The notes under the pieces were generated by a model. The model searched no databases, had not been told where the DNA came from, and saw only the letters and a program-made list of their open reading frames with translations. A stretch of DNA of 64,000 bases, taken from the NCBI RefSeq assembly GCF_005503535.1, contig NZ_SCNN01000015.1, forward strand, positions 62,001-126,000, read 5' to 3'. Positions 34,665 through 43,199 of the stretch are shown here, one piece after another. The stretch comes from Mesorhizobium comanense (GTDB taxonomy: Bacteria; Pseudomonadota; Alphaproteobacteria; Rhizobiales; Rhizobiaceae). Each line of letters starts with the position of its first letter. The first letter of the stretch is position 1. The translations under genes and the position numbers were made by a program.

Positions 34665-35612
34665 ATGGCCCTTCCCGCCGCCAAATACGAACCCGACGAC
34701 ACCTTGCTCGACGCCTATTCCATGACGGTCGCCGACGCCGTCGACCGCATCGGTCCGGCCGTGTGCCGCATCGAGCGCATCGGTGGCCAGGGCGGTCATG
34801 GTTCGGGTTTCGTCATCGCGCCGGATGGGCTGGTGGTCACCAACTTCCATGTCGTGGGCGACACCAAAACGGTGCGCGTCTCGATGCCCGATGGCTCTTC
34901 CGGCGAAGGCCGCGTGCTCGGCCGCGATCCCGACACCGACATCGCCCTGGTGCGCGCCGACGGCAGTTTTTCAGATGTCGCGCCGCTGGGTGATTCCAAG
35001 CGGCTGCGGCGCGGCCAGATCGCGATCGCCATCGGCAATCCGCTGGGCTTCGAATGGACCGTCACGTCGGGTGTCGTATCGGCACTCGGCCGCTCGATGC
35101 GCGCTTCCACCGGCCGGCTGATCGACGACGTCATCCAGACCGACGCCGCGCTCAACCCCGGCAATTCGGGCGGGCCATTGGTGTCGTCGGCGGGCGAGGT
35201 CATCGGCGTCAACACCGCCATGATCCACGGCGCGCAAGGCATCGCCTTCGCGGTCGCGTCCAACACCGCCCGCTTCGTCATTTCCGAGATCATCCGCTTC
35301 GGCCGCGTGCGCCGCGCCTTCATCGGCGTCTCCGCCGACACGACAAACCTGCCGCGCCGCGCGGCGCTCCTGTCGCAGGTGTCGACCAGCACCGCTGTTC
35401 GGCTGCGCAGCGTCGAGAAGGACGGCCCGGCGGCGAAGGCCGGTCTCAAGGAGGGCGACATCATCGCGGCCATAGACGGGCGCCCGGTCACCGGCGTCGA
35501 CGACCTCGTGCGCATGCTCGACGCCGAACGCATCGGCCGCGAGACCCTGTGCACGGTGGTGCGCCGCACCGGCGTCAGCCAGGTGGCGGTGACGCCGGTG
35601 GCAAGGAATTGA
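34665..35612 (+). CDS. Trypsin-like serine protease with PDZ domain (HtrA/DegP-like, S1C)
   Basis: This is a 315-residue protein with an intact triad: His in VVTNFHVVGD, Asp in DPDTDIALVR and Ser in NPGNSGGPLV. A PDZ domain follows from about residue 215 (LRSVEKDGPAAKAGLKEGDIIAAIDG). No signal peptide or membrane anchor is seen, so a cytoplasmic location is suggested, unlike classical DegP. ATG 34665 has GGAG 7 nt upstream; a TTG seven codons earlier is less likely. It diverges from the pseudoprotease 33624-34496 over a gap of about 170 nt, so the pair may share regulation. Confidence 0.9.
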   Translation: MALPAAKYEPDDTLLDAYSMTVADAVDRIGPAVCRIERIGGQGGHGSGFVIAPDGLVVTNFHVVGDTKTVRVSMPDGSSGEGRVLGRDPDTDIALVRADGSFSDVAPLGDSKRLRRGQIAIAIGNPLGFEWTVTSGVVSALGRSMRASTGRLIDDVIQTDAALNPGNSGGPLVSSAGEVIGVNTAMIHGAQGIAFAVASNTARFVISEIIRFGRVRRAFIGVSADTTNLPRRAALLSQVSTSTAVRLRSVEKDGPAAKAGLKEGDIIAAIDGRPVTGVDDLVRMLDAERIGRETLCTVVRRTGVSQVAVTPVARN

Positions 35613-35641
35613 CGCTTGGAGACGCCGGCCCACTGGCCTGC

Positions 35642-38482
35642 CTAGTTGATTTCTTGCCCCTGATTGCCCAGCCGCATCTTCAGCAGGGTCACCAGGCTTG
35701 CCTGCATGCTGTCGAGCCCTTTCACGCCGGTACCTGGTTGCTGCTCGCGAAGCGCCACGCGCATGGCATGAAACCCGAGCGCCCGATAGGCTTCCATCTG
35801 CTCCTCGGAGAAGAACTGGTCGCTGGTCGGCTCGTTGGGGAAGAGCGGGTAGCGGCGCTCATAGTCCAGGACGTAATCGGGCTCGTCGCCGGTGACCGAT
35901 GCCTTGACGTAAAGCAGGATGCCTTCCGTTGGATCATTCTCGTAGAGGATCTTGCCGACGGCGAAATGCCTTAGATGCAGCGGCGAGCCCGCCGGGATGA
36001 TCTTGGCGCGGTCGACGTCGCGCGCCAGGGCCGCGTCCCTGACCGGGCGCCAGTCGAGCGAGATGCGGGCGCCAAGATCAATCCTGGCGAAGCGCTGCAC
36101 ATCGGTGAAGGCGCCGAAATTCATGCCGGCATCGGCCTCGGCATCGACAACGATGATCAGCTTGCACTTGCGCTTCAGCAGTTGGTAGAGGCCGATATTG
36201 TCGATATGGCCGCCATCGGTGATGTAGACGCGCGAACTGTCCGACCTCAGCTGCCCCGTCGCCTCCGCAAGCAGGTACAGCCGCAATATATCCTCCCAGC
36301 TGCGCCTGGGAGGATCCTCTTCGGTGCCGATCGAGCCCGGTGCGGCAGGGTCGTTCTCAAGCCCGACCCGGTTTGGATTGGGAAGCCAGAACCCGAGCCG
36401 CAAATTGAGCAACGCCAGTGTGGGTCCGAGCAAGCCGAGACTGATGCGTCCCATGCTTGAAGAAATGGCGGCGCCCGAAATCGCCGCCGCCGCCGCGAGA
36501 TCCAGTTGCCCCTCCTCCTTGGCCATAGCGGCGGAGGTCACATAGCCGGTTGATTCGCTGCCGACGAAATGTTTCGAAAACAGGAAGAATTCGGCATTGC
36601 GTCCCCGCTTGCTGGGATCGGCCAGGGCTTGCCCGACTGCCACCTTTGGCTGAGGCTGGCGGCGACGGGGCAGAACAATGTCCGGCCCGCCCCACCACGC
36701 ACTCAGCCTGATGGCAGCGGCAATCTTTCTGGCCACCCAGCCAAGCGCACTCCCAATCAGGGATTTCCTAGGAGGATCGGCGACTTGCTTGGCGCGGCGG
36801 ACATTCAAGGTGCCGTTTATCAGCAGATAGGGCGCTTTTGCGCCGAGTTCCGTCAACGCGATGTCGGCCATGCCTTCGCTGCCGCCGAGCCGAAACGCCC
36901 ACCGCAGCCGATCCCGATAAAGACGATGCAGGCCGTTGGCATTCTCGGTGAAGTTAAAGGCGACGGTTATGACGATGGCGGTGATGGCCAGATAGTTGAG
37001 CAGCACCGTGAACTGGTCCGGATGCCAGACACCTCCCGCCATCCTGGCGGCAACGGCGAAAACAGCCGAACTCGCCAGAACGAGCAAGACCTTTGCCACC
37101 ACCGACCCGCTGTAGTCGTGCTTCATCGCGGCAAAGAAGCTGGTGAGCCGGCCGGGCGCCAGATCGTCGGCCAGATAGCGGACGGCAAACGTTCGCCCCG
37201 CCAGGAACAGCGCCATGCATAGGATCAGGATGGTGAACAGCAGGTGGTTGTTGGCAGTCAGCCAGGCCGGGCCATAGGCATAGCCGGTAGCACGGCCAAG
37301 CAACCAGGACACATCGAAGCCGTGAAATGTGACCGGAGACAATTTGATGCCCCACAGCGTGATCAGCAGGAAGAAACCGTAGATCAGCAGAGGCAAGGCA
37401 AGCCCCAGTGCCAGGAATGCCGCGCGCGCCAGATAACCGCGGATCTGGTGACCGATCTTTGGTGAATTCAGGGCCTTCTGCAGCCAGGAAATCAATATCC
37501 CCCTGAACGCCGCGGTGGCCGTGACAACGGCTGCCGCCGCGGTGATCAGCGCCTTGAGCGTTTCCAGTGTCGTCTGCCGGTGGCCGAATCTCGGTGAGGT
37601 CACCTCGATCAACCACAGGATGATCTTGGGCTGAACTTCGATCAGGAACAGGCCGGCCGTGACCAGAAGCAAGGTGCGCCCATCCTTGGCCCAGAGGCTG
37701 TCCTGCTCCAGATGCTCGCCCTTGCGCGCGGTGGCGTAGCTGTCGGAGTAGGATCGCCGCAGCCCCCATCCAACCAGCCAGACGGCGAAGACCGCCAGGG
37801 CCGAGCGGGATAGTACGAACGGATTGGCGATCATCGATCGCAGGCTGGCGCCCCAGCCAGCCTTGCCCCAGTTGTCCCCCAGTAGCCAGTTGCAGACGTC
37901 AAGGACGATGCTATGCCCGAGATGGTCGGTGGTCGGGTTCGTGAGGATGATGAACGTCGCCAGCGGCAGGAGCAACGTTAGCAGCAACAGGAAATTGACC
38001 GTCCAGCCGCGCATGAGGATGCCGATCGACAGCGTGATGTCGCGAAAGCCGCGTGGCGCAAGAAAACGGCTGTTGTCGCGGATATGGCCGACGAGCTTGT
38101 TGTCATGCACATCGTCGTCCGAAGCGAAGGGGAAAACGAGCTGTCCGTCCTTGCCCCTCCTCGCCTGCCTGCGTTCCTGACGCGTCATGTCGGCGACCAT
38201 CGCCGATCCGATATAGCCGCCGCCCGATACCGTCGACAGATAGTCGATGCGGGGCGTGAGCGCGTACTGGTCGAGGGCTTGCAAAGCGCCAAGACAAAAC
38301 GAAGCCGACCTTATCCCGCCGCCCGAAAGCGCCACACCGAACAGCCAGGCCGGATCGTGCCTGGGGACGGAATCGGGCTTGCCGCCGCTGGCATCGCTCG
38401 AAACCTTCACGCCCAGCCTTTTGCGGCGGTGGATGACTGCGCGATACTCCGACCGCAGAACGGTCTTGAAGTCCGTGGCCAT
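35642..38482 (-). CDS. Large patatin-like phospholipase with central membrane segments
   Basis: This is a 946-residue protein. The N-terminal part has the patatin oxyanion hole (ALSGGGIRSASFCLG, Gly about 54-56) and the nucleophile segment STVSGGGYIG (Ser about 86), and the catalytic Asp is far downstream in ITDGGHIDN (about residue 756). Between them, about residues 140-520, are many hydrophobic segments (for example FLLLLTLLLPLATFIILT), so the lipase domain is split by a multi-span membrane region. Patatin-type enzymes release fatty acids from membrane lipids. GGGGGAGG lies close before ATG 38482; an upstream in-frame ATG at 38503 is the alternative. The gene is alone and its operon context gives no substrate. 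Confidence 0.85.
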   Translation of the reverse strand: MATDFKTVLRSEYRAVIHRRKRLGVKVSSDASGGKPDSVPRHDPAWLFGVALSGGGIRSASFCLGALQALDQYALTPRIDYLSTVSGGGYIGSAMVADMTRQERRQARRGKDGQLVFPFASDDDVHDNKLVGHIRDNSRFLAPRGFRDITLSIGILMRGWTVNFLLLLTLLLPLATFIILTNPTTDHLGHSIVLDVCNWLLGDNWGKAGWGASLRSMIANPFVLSRSALAVFAVWLVGWGLRRSYSDSYATARKGEHLEQDSLWAKDGRTLLLVTAGLFLIEVQPKIILWLIEVTSPRFGHRQTTLETLKALITAAAAVVTATAAFRGILISWLQKALNSPKIGHQIRGYLARAAFLALGLALPLLIYGFFLLITLWGIKLSPVTFHGFDVSWLLGRATGYAYGPAWLTANNHLLFTILILCMALFLAGRTFAVRYLADDLAPGRLTSFFAAMKHDYSGSVVAKVLLVLASSAVFAVAARMAGGVWHPDQFTVLLNYLAITAIVITVAFNFTENANGLHRLYRDRLRWAFRLGGSEGMADIALTELGAKAPYLLINGTLNVRRAKQVADPPRKSLIGSALGWVARKIAAAIRLSAWWGGPDIVLPRRRQPQPKVAVGQALADPSKRGRNAEFFLFSKHFVGSESTGYVTSAAMAKEEGQLDLAAAAAISGAAISSSMGRISLGLLGPTLALLNLRLGFWLPNPNRVGLENDPAAPGSIGTEEDPPRRSWEDILRLYLLAEATGQLRSDSSRVYITDGGHIDNIGLYQLLKRKCKLIIVVDAEADAGMNFGAFTDVQRFARIDLGARISLDWRPVRDAALARDVDRAKIIPAGSPLHLRHFAVGKILYENDPTEGILLYVKASVTGDEPDYVLDYERRYPLFPNEPTSDQFFSEEQMEAYRALGFHAMRVALREQQPGTGVKGLDSMQASLVTLLKMRLGNQGQEIN

Positions 38483-38714
38483 AGCCTCCCCCGACTCGAC
38501 CATTATTGGAGCAATACAACAGCCAAAGAAGTTCTTCCGCAAGGGTTATTGCTACTGGAAAGTTGAACCTCGGGAAATTCCGCCCATGGCTCAAATGGCA
38601 CCGGTCTCTTTGCTTTGCAAATGCCAGGCGAGCCATGAGGCGACCTTGCTTGAACATGCGGGATCGCGATGGCTTCGCCGTCCACCATCGACGATTAGCG
38701 GCCAGGGATCACGC

Positions 38715-39140
38715 TCAAACCCCCGCGGCGCCCTCGGCATATTGCGCCAGGAATTCCTCGCTGGGCGGGATCGGCTTGATGACGTCGATCAGCACACCGT
38801 TGGGATCCCTGGTGATGAAGTGGCGCTGGCCGAAGGGTTCGTCGCGCAGCGTGCGCAGGATGGGCAGGCCGGCGGCGGTGATCCGCTTATAAACCGCGTC
38901 GGGGTCGCGGACCTCGAAATTGATCAGCAGCCCCGACGTGCGCCCCCGCCCCTCCGGCGGGATCGTCTCATGGTCGCCCTGGACGATACCGAGGTTGACG
39001 CGTTTGTTGTCCGCCGATTGCAGGTGCACGTACCAGTCGCTCTCGAACAGCGGCCTAAAGCCGAAATGTTCGACATAGAAGGCCGCCGTACCGGCGACAT
39101 CGCCGGTCATCAGCACCGGATAATAGCTCGTCGTCTTCAT
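38715..39140 (-). CDS. Glyoxalase/bleomycin-resistance-fold (VOC) protein
   Basis: This is a 141-residue VOC-superfamily protein: paired beta-alpha-beta-beta-beta modules with FYVEHFGFRPLFESDWYVHLQ and a C-terminal GQRHFITRDPNGVLIDVIKP. Members are metal-dependent lyases, dioxygenases or drug-binding proteins. The likely metal ligands (His in RHFITRDP and a Glu) are only partly obvious. It diverges from a TetR gene 66 nt away, with two identical-type operators in between, so it is the probable target of that repressor. The inducer may be a toxic small molecule, which is inference. Confidence 0.87.
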   Translation of the reverse strand: MKTTSYYPVLMTGDVAGTAAFYVEHFGFRPLFESDWYVHLQSADNKRVNLGIVQGDHETIPPEGRGRTSGLLINFEVRDPDAVYKRITAAGLPILRTLRDEPFGQRHFITRDPNGVLIDVIKPIPPSEEFLAQYAEGAAGV

Positions 39141-39161
39141 CTTTTCTTCTCCTGTCAGATA

Positions 39162-39206
39162 ACATACAGTCTGCATGTAAATCGAACTAACATACAGGCT
39201 GCATGT
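39162..39206. promoter_or_regulatory. Twin TetR operators between the VOC and tetR genes
   Basis: ACATACAGTCTGCATGT (39162-39178) and ACATACAGGCTGCATGT (39190-39206) are near-palindromic 17-mers differing at one position, centred 28 bp apart. The second ends at the base before the tetR ATG, so bound repressor would cover its start. Confidence 0.75.
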
Positions 39207-39833
39207 ATGCAACAGGAATCCGCGCGCCGTTCCAACCGCGACCGCACCGAGGCGACCCGCGCCGATCTGATGGCGGCGGCGCGAAAACTGTTCACGGAAA
39301 AATCCTATGCCGAGACCGGGACGCCCGAGATCGTCGCCGCCGCCGGCGTGACACGCGGCGCGCTCTACCACCACTTCGCCGACAAGCAGGCGCTGTTCGC
39401 CGCCGTGGTCGAAAAGGAGGCGCAACTGGTGGCCGAGGAAATCGACCGCGCCTCCCCGCCCTCGCTCGAGGCCCGGGATGCGCTGATTGCCGGCTCCGAC
39501 GCCTATCTCGACGCCATGCGCGCGCCCGGCCGCACGCGCCTGCTGCTGCTCGACGGGCCGGCCGTGCTCGGCCGCGCCGCGATGGATGCCATCGACAACC
39601 GCCACGGCAACCGCTCGCTGCGCGAGGGCCTGGTCGCGGCGATGCGGGCCAACACGCTGACGAGATTGCCAGCGGACGCGCTGACCGCCCTGCTCGCCGC
39701 CGCCTTCGACCGGGCAGCGCTTGCCATCGAGGCCGGCGGATCGGGTGAAGACTATCGCGCCGTTCTCATGGCGCTGGTCGATGGCCTGTCGCCGGCTCCT
39801 CCTCCGGCACCTTCCCCGGCTCGAACTCGTTGA
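39207..39833 (+). CDS. TetR-family repressor
   Basis: This is a 208-residue TetR-type regulator with a helix-turn-helix at about residues 15-60 (ARKLFTEKSYAETGTPEIVAAAGVTRGALYHHFADKQ) and a C-terminal ligand domain ending in a Pro-rich tail. ATG 39207 directly follows the second operator, leaving no room for a ribosome-binding site, so the mRNA may be leaderless. No other in-frame ATG or GTG lies close by. Its 3' end overlaps the convergent LysR gene by 68 nt, so the two mRNAs are antisense at their ends. Confidence 0.9.
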   Translation: MQQESARRSNRDRTEATRADLMAAARKLFTEKSYAETGTPEIVAAAGVTRGALYHHFADKQALFAAVVEKEAQLVAEEIDRASPPSLEARDALIAGSDAYLDAMRAPGRTRLLLLDGPAVLGRAAMDAIDNRHGNRSLREGLVAAMRANTLTRLPADALTALLAAAFDRAALAIEAGGSGEDYRAVLMALVDGLSPAPPPAPSPARTR

Positions 39834-40722
39834 AACGGCTGAGCTGGCGCTTGAACTGGTCGATCAGCCAGGCCGCCGCCGGCTTCGGGCTGCGATCGTT
39901 TCGGTGCATGGCAAACAGTGGCGAACTCACTTCCCTGAAGGGTTCGAGATCAAGCTCCACCAGGCGGCCGGTGGCCAGGTCGTCTGATATCAGCCAACGC
40001 GGCAGCCCGCCCCAACCCAGCCCCTCGCGCATCAGCATACGCTTGGTGTGCATGTCCGTCAGCCGCCAGGTGCGATAGGCGAAAACGCCATAGTCGCGCC
40101 CCTTGGTGCGCTCGGACTGGTCGGTGACGACGAGCTGCGTGTGTTCGCGCACATCCTCGATCTTCACCGGCTTCGGCAGCAACGCCAGCGGGTGGTCGGG
40201 CGCCGCGGCGGGCACCATCGACATGAAGCCGATGCGCACGAGATGCACGTCGACCTCGCCCAGCAGGCCGCCAATGCCCAGATCGGCCTGGCCGCCGACA
40301 ACATGGTCGGGGATCAGGCCGAGCGTGCCGATATGCAGACGCAGCATCACGGTCGGAAACTGCGCTTCGAATGCCTTCAGCACCCGCACCAGCACGGGCG
40401 AAGGAAGGGTCATATCGACCGACATCGCCACCTCGGCCTCCAGCCCGTGATGATGGCCATCGACGCGTGAGCGCATGCGTTGCAGCACCCCGACCATGCG
40501 CCGCGCGTCCTCCAGCATGGCCCTGCCGATCTCGGTCAGCTGCGGCTCGCGCGTGCCCTCGCGCTCGAAGAGCTTCAGCCCAAGCTGCGCCTCGAGATTG
40601 GCGATGCCGTAGCTGATGACGGACTGGGCCCGGTTGAGTTTGCGGCCGGCGGCGGAGAAACTCCCCGTATCGGCAACGGCGACAAGGATCTGAAGCTGGT
40701 CGAGGGTCGGATTGGGCTGCAT
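39766..40722 (-). CDS. LysR-family regulator, divergent from azoreductase
   Basis: This is a 318-residue LysR-type regulator with an N-terminal helix-turn-helix (about residues 8-65, VAVADTGSFSAAGRKLNRAQSVISYGI) and an effector domain. It ends in a Glu/Pro-rich tail. ATG 40722 begins the usual LysR length; the longer reading runs into the promoter. It diverges from the azoreductase gene across 107 nt that hold a T-N11-A dyad at 40748-40762, so it probably controls that gene and its own. Confidence 0.9.
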   Translation of the reverse strand: MQPNPTLDQLQILVAVADTGSFSAAGRKLNRAQSVISYGIANLEAQLGLKLFEREGTREPQLTEIGRAMLEDARRMVGVLQRMRSRVDGHHHGLEAEVAMSVDMTLPSPVLVRVLKAFEAQFPTVMLRLHIGTLGLIPDHVVGGQADLGIGGLLGEVDVHLVRIGFMSMVPAAAPDHPLALLPKPVKIEDVREHTQLVVTDQSERTKGRDYGVFAYRTWRLTDMHTKRMLMREGLGWGGLPRWLISDDLATGRLVELDLEPFREVSSPLFAMHRNDRSPKPAAAWLIDQFKRQLSRFNEFEPGKVPEEEPATGHRPAP

Positions 40723-40747
40723 GGCGTATCCAAATTGTTGATGGATC

Positions 40748-40762
40748 GTATATAAAATATAC
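40748..40762. promoter_or_regulatory. Candidate LysR binding site (T-N11-A dyad)
   Basis: GTATATAAAATATAC has perfect 5-bp arms and fits the T-N11-A rule of LysR sites. It lies 26 nt before the LysR start and 67 nt before azoR. Confidence 0.5.
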
Positions 40763-40829
40763 CAGTTTATCCGATCGATCGATAGACCCATATGCAGCGG
40801 GACAATTCATTCCACTGGAGAGACCCGCT

Positions 40830-41465
40830 ATGTCCATTCTTCTTGTCACTTCGAGCCCGCGCGGCGCCGCCTCGCACTCGACCCGCATCGCTACCGAATT
40901 CGCGCAGAAGCTTGTCGCGGCCGACCCGTCGAACACGCTCGTCGTGCGCGACCTCGTCGCCAACCCGCTGCCGCATATCGACGCCGATTATGCAACCGGT
41001 ATCTATACCCCTGCCGAAGCGCGCACCCCGCGCCAGGCTGAAGTCGTCGGCGTTTCCGACGTCGTGCTGGACGAACTCTTCGCCGCCGACACGGTGATCC
41101 TGGCCACTGGCTTCATCAACTTCAACATCTCCTCGACGCTGAAGTCCTGGGTCGACCATGTCGCCCGCTCCGGCCGCAGCTTCGCCTATGGCGAGAATGG
41201 CCCGAAGGGCCTCGTCACCGGCAAGAAGGTCTATATCGTGCTGGCCTCCGGCGGCATCTATTCCGAGGGTGCTGCCGTGCAGATGGATCATGCCATCCCC
41301 TATCTGCGCTCGGTGCTCGGCTTCATCGGCATGACCGATGTCGACGTCATCCGCATCGAGGGTGTCGGCATGGGGCCGGACGCGGTGACCGCCGCTCTGG
41401 CCAAGGCCACCGCCAAGGTCGACGCTGTGGTGGCGCAGGCCCGTGACGTTGCCGCCGCGGCATAA
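40830..41465 (+). CDS. azoR: FMN-dependent NADH-azoreductase
   Basis: This is a 211-residue flavodoxin-like quinone/azo reductase that transfers two electrons from NAD(P)H through FMN to quinones or azo compounds. The FMN phosphate loop is TSSPRGAASHSTRIA (about residues 8-22), and INFNISSTLKSWVDHVARSGRSFAY is the typical AzoR segment. ATG 40830 follows GGAG with good spacing. It is divergently paired with a LysR gene, as commonly seen for quinone-responsive reductases, and is followed by a terminator. Confidence 0.92.
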   Translation: MSILLVTSSPRGAASHSTRIATEFAQKLVAADPSNTLVVRDLVANPLPHIDADYATGIYTPAEARTPRQAEVVGVSDVVLDELFAADTVILATGFINFNISSTLKSWVDHVARSGRSFAYGENGPKGLVTGKKVYIVLASGGIYSEGAAVQMDHAIPYLRSVLGFIGMTDVDVIRIEGVGMGPDAVTAALAKATAKVDAVVAQARDVAAAA

Positions 41466-41489
41466 GCCGGCGGCCCAACGCAATCCGGG

Positions 41490-41516
41490 AAAGGCAGGCA
41501 CAGGCCTGCCTTTTCT
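41490..41516 (+). terminator. Rho-independent terminator after azoR
   Basis: AAAGGCAGG (41490-41498) pairs with CCTGCCTTT (41505-41513) over a 6-nt loop, with a T-rich tail. It separates azoR from the convergent azlD. Confidence 0.8.
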
Positions 41517-41519
41517 GTT

Positions 41520-41819
41520 TTAGCCGATCAAGTGCCTCAGTATCCCGGCCGCGCCGACGCCGATCAGCACCGTCGGCAGCATCGAAAACCGCGTCGCGGC
41601 GACGAATGTCACGGCCAGCGCTGCGAGATCGGCCGGATTGCGCGACACGAAGGCCGGCGCGATGACCGAGATCAGCACGCAGCCGGGCGCCGCCTCCATC
41701 ACGGCGGTCGCGCGTGCGCTGAGCACGCGGTTGCGCAGCACGACATAGCCGCCGATGCGGCTGAGATAGGTGACGCCGGCCATCAGCACGATGGTGAGAA
41801 GGGTCATTGCATCGATCAT
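41520..41819 (-). CDS. azlD: AzlD-like small subunit of a branched-chain amino acid exporter
   Basis: This is a 99-residue membrane protein with three to four hydrophobic segments and the AzlD-type stretch VTYLSRIGGYVVLRNRVLSARATAVMEAAPGCVL. Together with AzlC-type proteins it forms exporters of branched-chain amino acids (BrnFE/AzlCD). ATG 41819 overlaps the azlC stop by 4 nt (ATGA), so expression is coupled. The specific amino acid is not known for this pair. Confidence 0.9.
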   Translation of the reverse strand: MIDAMTLLTIVLMAGVTYLSRIGGYVVLRNRVLSARATAVMEAAPGCVLISVIAPAFVSRNPADLAALAVTFVAATRFSMLPTVLIGVGAAGILRHLIG

Positions 41820-42553
41820 GGCTCTTGCCTCCACAGCAACCAGGCCGAAGCCAGCCCCGACACCGCGCCCGCCGCGACATACCAAGCGCCGGGCACGAGG
41901 AGATAGACAAGCGCCGCGACCACGAGGCTGACCAGCCAGGGCAGCGCCGGCGCCATCCCTTTCCACATGCCGCGCATCAGCACCAGAAAGACCGCCGGAA
42001 ACGCCATGTCGAACCCGTAGGTTCCGACATCGCCGAGCATCGGGCCGAGCAAGGCGCCGACCGTGGTGAAGCTTACCCAGGTCAGATACATCGCCAAGGC
42101 CGCGCCCATGTAATAGCGCGGACTGAAGGCCGGCATGAGGCCTGCCCCGGCGCGCTGCCTGGCGTCGGCGAGGCCCAGCGCCCAGCTCTCGTCGCACATG
42201 AAGAACAGCGCCGGAAACACCTTGCGCCGCGGCAGGTGGCGCAGGAACGGCGCGAGTGCTGCTCCCATCAGCAGATGCCGGCTGTTGACCAGGAAGGTGA
42301 TGGCCACGATCAGCACGATGTGGGGCGGCGACGTCCACAGCTGGATCGCCGCGAATTCCGAACCACCGGCGAAATTCAACCCGGTCATCAGCGACAGTTC
42401 CACGACGCTGAGGCCCTTCTGCGTGGCCTGCGCGCCCAGCACCAGCGCATAGGGAATGGTGCCGAGCAGCACCGGCGCGCAGGACGCCACGCCGCGCCGG
42501 AATTCGCTTCCCGACCTTTCGCCCGTCGCCTCGACTGTCTGCAAAATGCTCAT
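41816..42553 (-). CDS. azlC: AzlC-family branched-chain amino acid exporter large subunit
   Basis: This is a 245-residue membrane protein with the AzlC hallmark near the N-terminus (RRGVASCAPVLLGTIPYALVLGAQA), the central NFAGGSEFAAIQLW and FLVNSRHLLMGAALAPFL, and the segment FFMCDESWAL. It should form the exporter with AzlD. ATG 42553 is used, as the longer reading would extend through the divergent regulator promoter. The divergent Lrp/AsnC-type gene is the likely regulator, as in other AzlCD loci. Confidence 0.92.
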   Translation of the reverse strand: MSILQTVEATGERSGSEFRRGVASCAPVLLGTIPYALVLGAQATQKGLSVVELSLMTGLNFAGGSEFAAIQLWTSPPHIVLIVAITFLVNSRHLLMGAALAPFLRHLPRRKVFPALFFMCDESWALGLADARQRAGAGLMPAFSPRYYMGAALAMYLTWVSFTTVGALLGPMLGDVGTYGFDMAFPAVFLVLMRGMWKGMAPALPWLVSLVVAALVYLLVPGAWYVAAGAVSGLASAWLLWRQEP

Positions 42554-42640
42554 GGCTTGCCGTCGGCCCAGCCTCGCGGCCGCCGCTTCCCTGTGTTCAA
42601 CTCTCAGGATTCCGGTGGCAAACATACCCACATTGCCCCG

Positions 42641-42660
42641 CAATTTGATTGCGAAGATTG
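42641..42660. promoter_or_regulatory. Candidate Lrp/AsnC site between azlC and lrp-like gene
   Basis: The AT-rich segment CAATTTGATTGCGAAGATTG has CAAT/ATTG ends and lies in the 170-nt divergent region. Lrp-type sites are degenerate, so the call is tentative. Confidence 0.3.
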
Positions 42661-42723
42661 TTGTGTATTGGATGATTTTGGCATTGGATGCCGAAAAGCA
42701 GGCGAAGGCTGGAGTTCAGCACC

Positions 42724-43182
42724 ATGAAGCTCGATGACATCGACAGACGTATCCTGCGCGCCCTGCAGCGCGACGGCCGCATGGCCAACAACGAGCTGGC
42801 CGCGGAAGTCGGCCTGTCGCCCTCGCCTTGCCTGCGGCGCGTGAAACTGCTGGAGGAGGCCGGCGTCATCGACCGCTATGTCGCCGTGCTCAATCCGGCC
42901 AGCATCGGCAAGGGCCTGACCTTCTTCACCCGCATCTGGCTGAAGACGCAGGACGAGGACACGATCGGGCACTTCGCCACCGAAGTGGCGAAACTGCCGC
43001 AGGTCATGGAATGCTACCTGATGCTGGGCGACTGTGACGCCATGGTGCGCGTCGTGGCGGCCAGCATCGACGACTATCGCCGCTTCCAGTCCGAGCATCT
43101 GAGCCGCATCAGGGGCGTGCAGAACGTCAAGACCGATGTCCCCAGCCAGACGATCAAACATACCTCGGAATTGCCGATCTGA
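42724..43182 (+). CDS. Lrp/AsnC-family transcriptional regulator
   Basis: This is a 152-residue Lrp-type regulator. The helix-turn-helix is at about residues 5-50 (LDDIDRRILRALQRDGRMANNELAAEVGLSPSPCLRRVK) and an RAM ligand-binding domain follows (about 65-150, with MECYLMLGDCDAMVRVVA). Such regulators sense amino acids. It diverges from azlCD and most likely controls export in response to an amino acid. ATG 42724 gives the normal family length; an earlier ATG adds 12 residues. Confidence 0.93.
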   Translation: MKLDDIDRRILRALQRDGRMANNELAAEVGLSPSPCLRRVKLLEEAGVIDRYVAVLNPASIGKGLTFFTRIWLKTQDEDTIGHFATEVAKLPQVMECYLMLGDCDAMVRVVAASIDDYRRFQSEHLSRIRGVQNVKTDVPSQTIKHTSELPI

Positions 43183-43199
43183 GCGTCGCCGTCGAGAAC

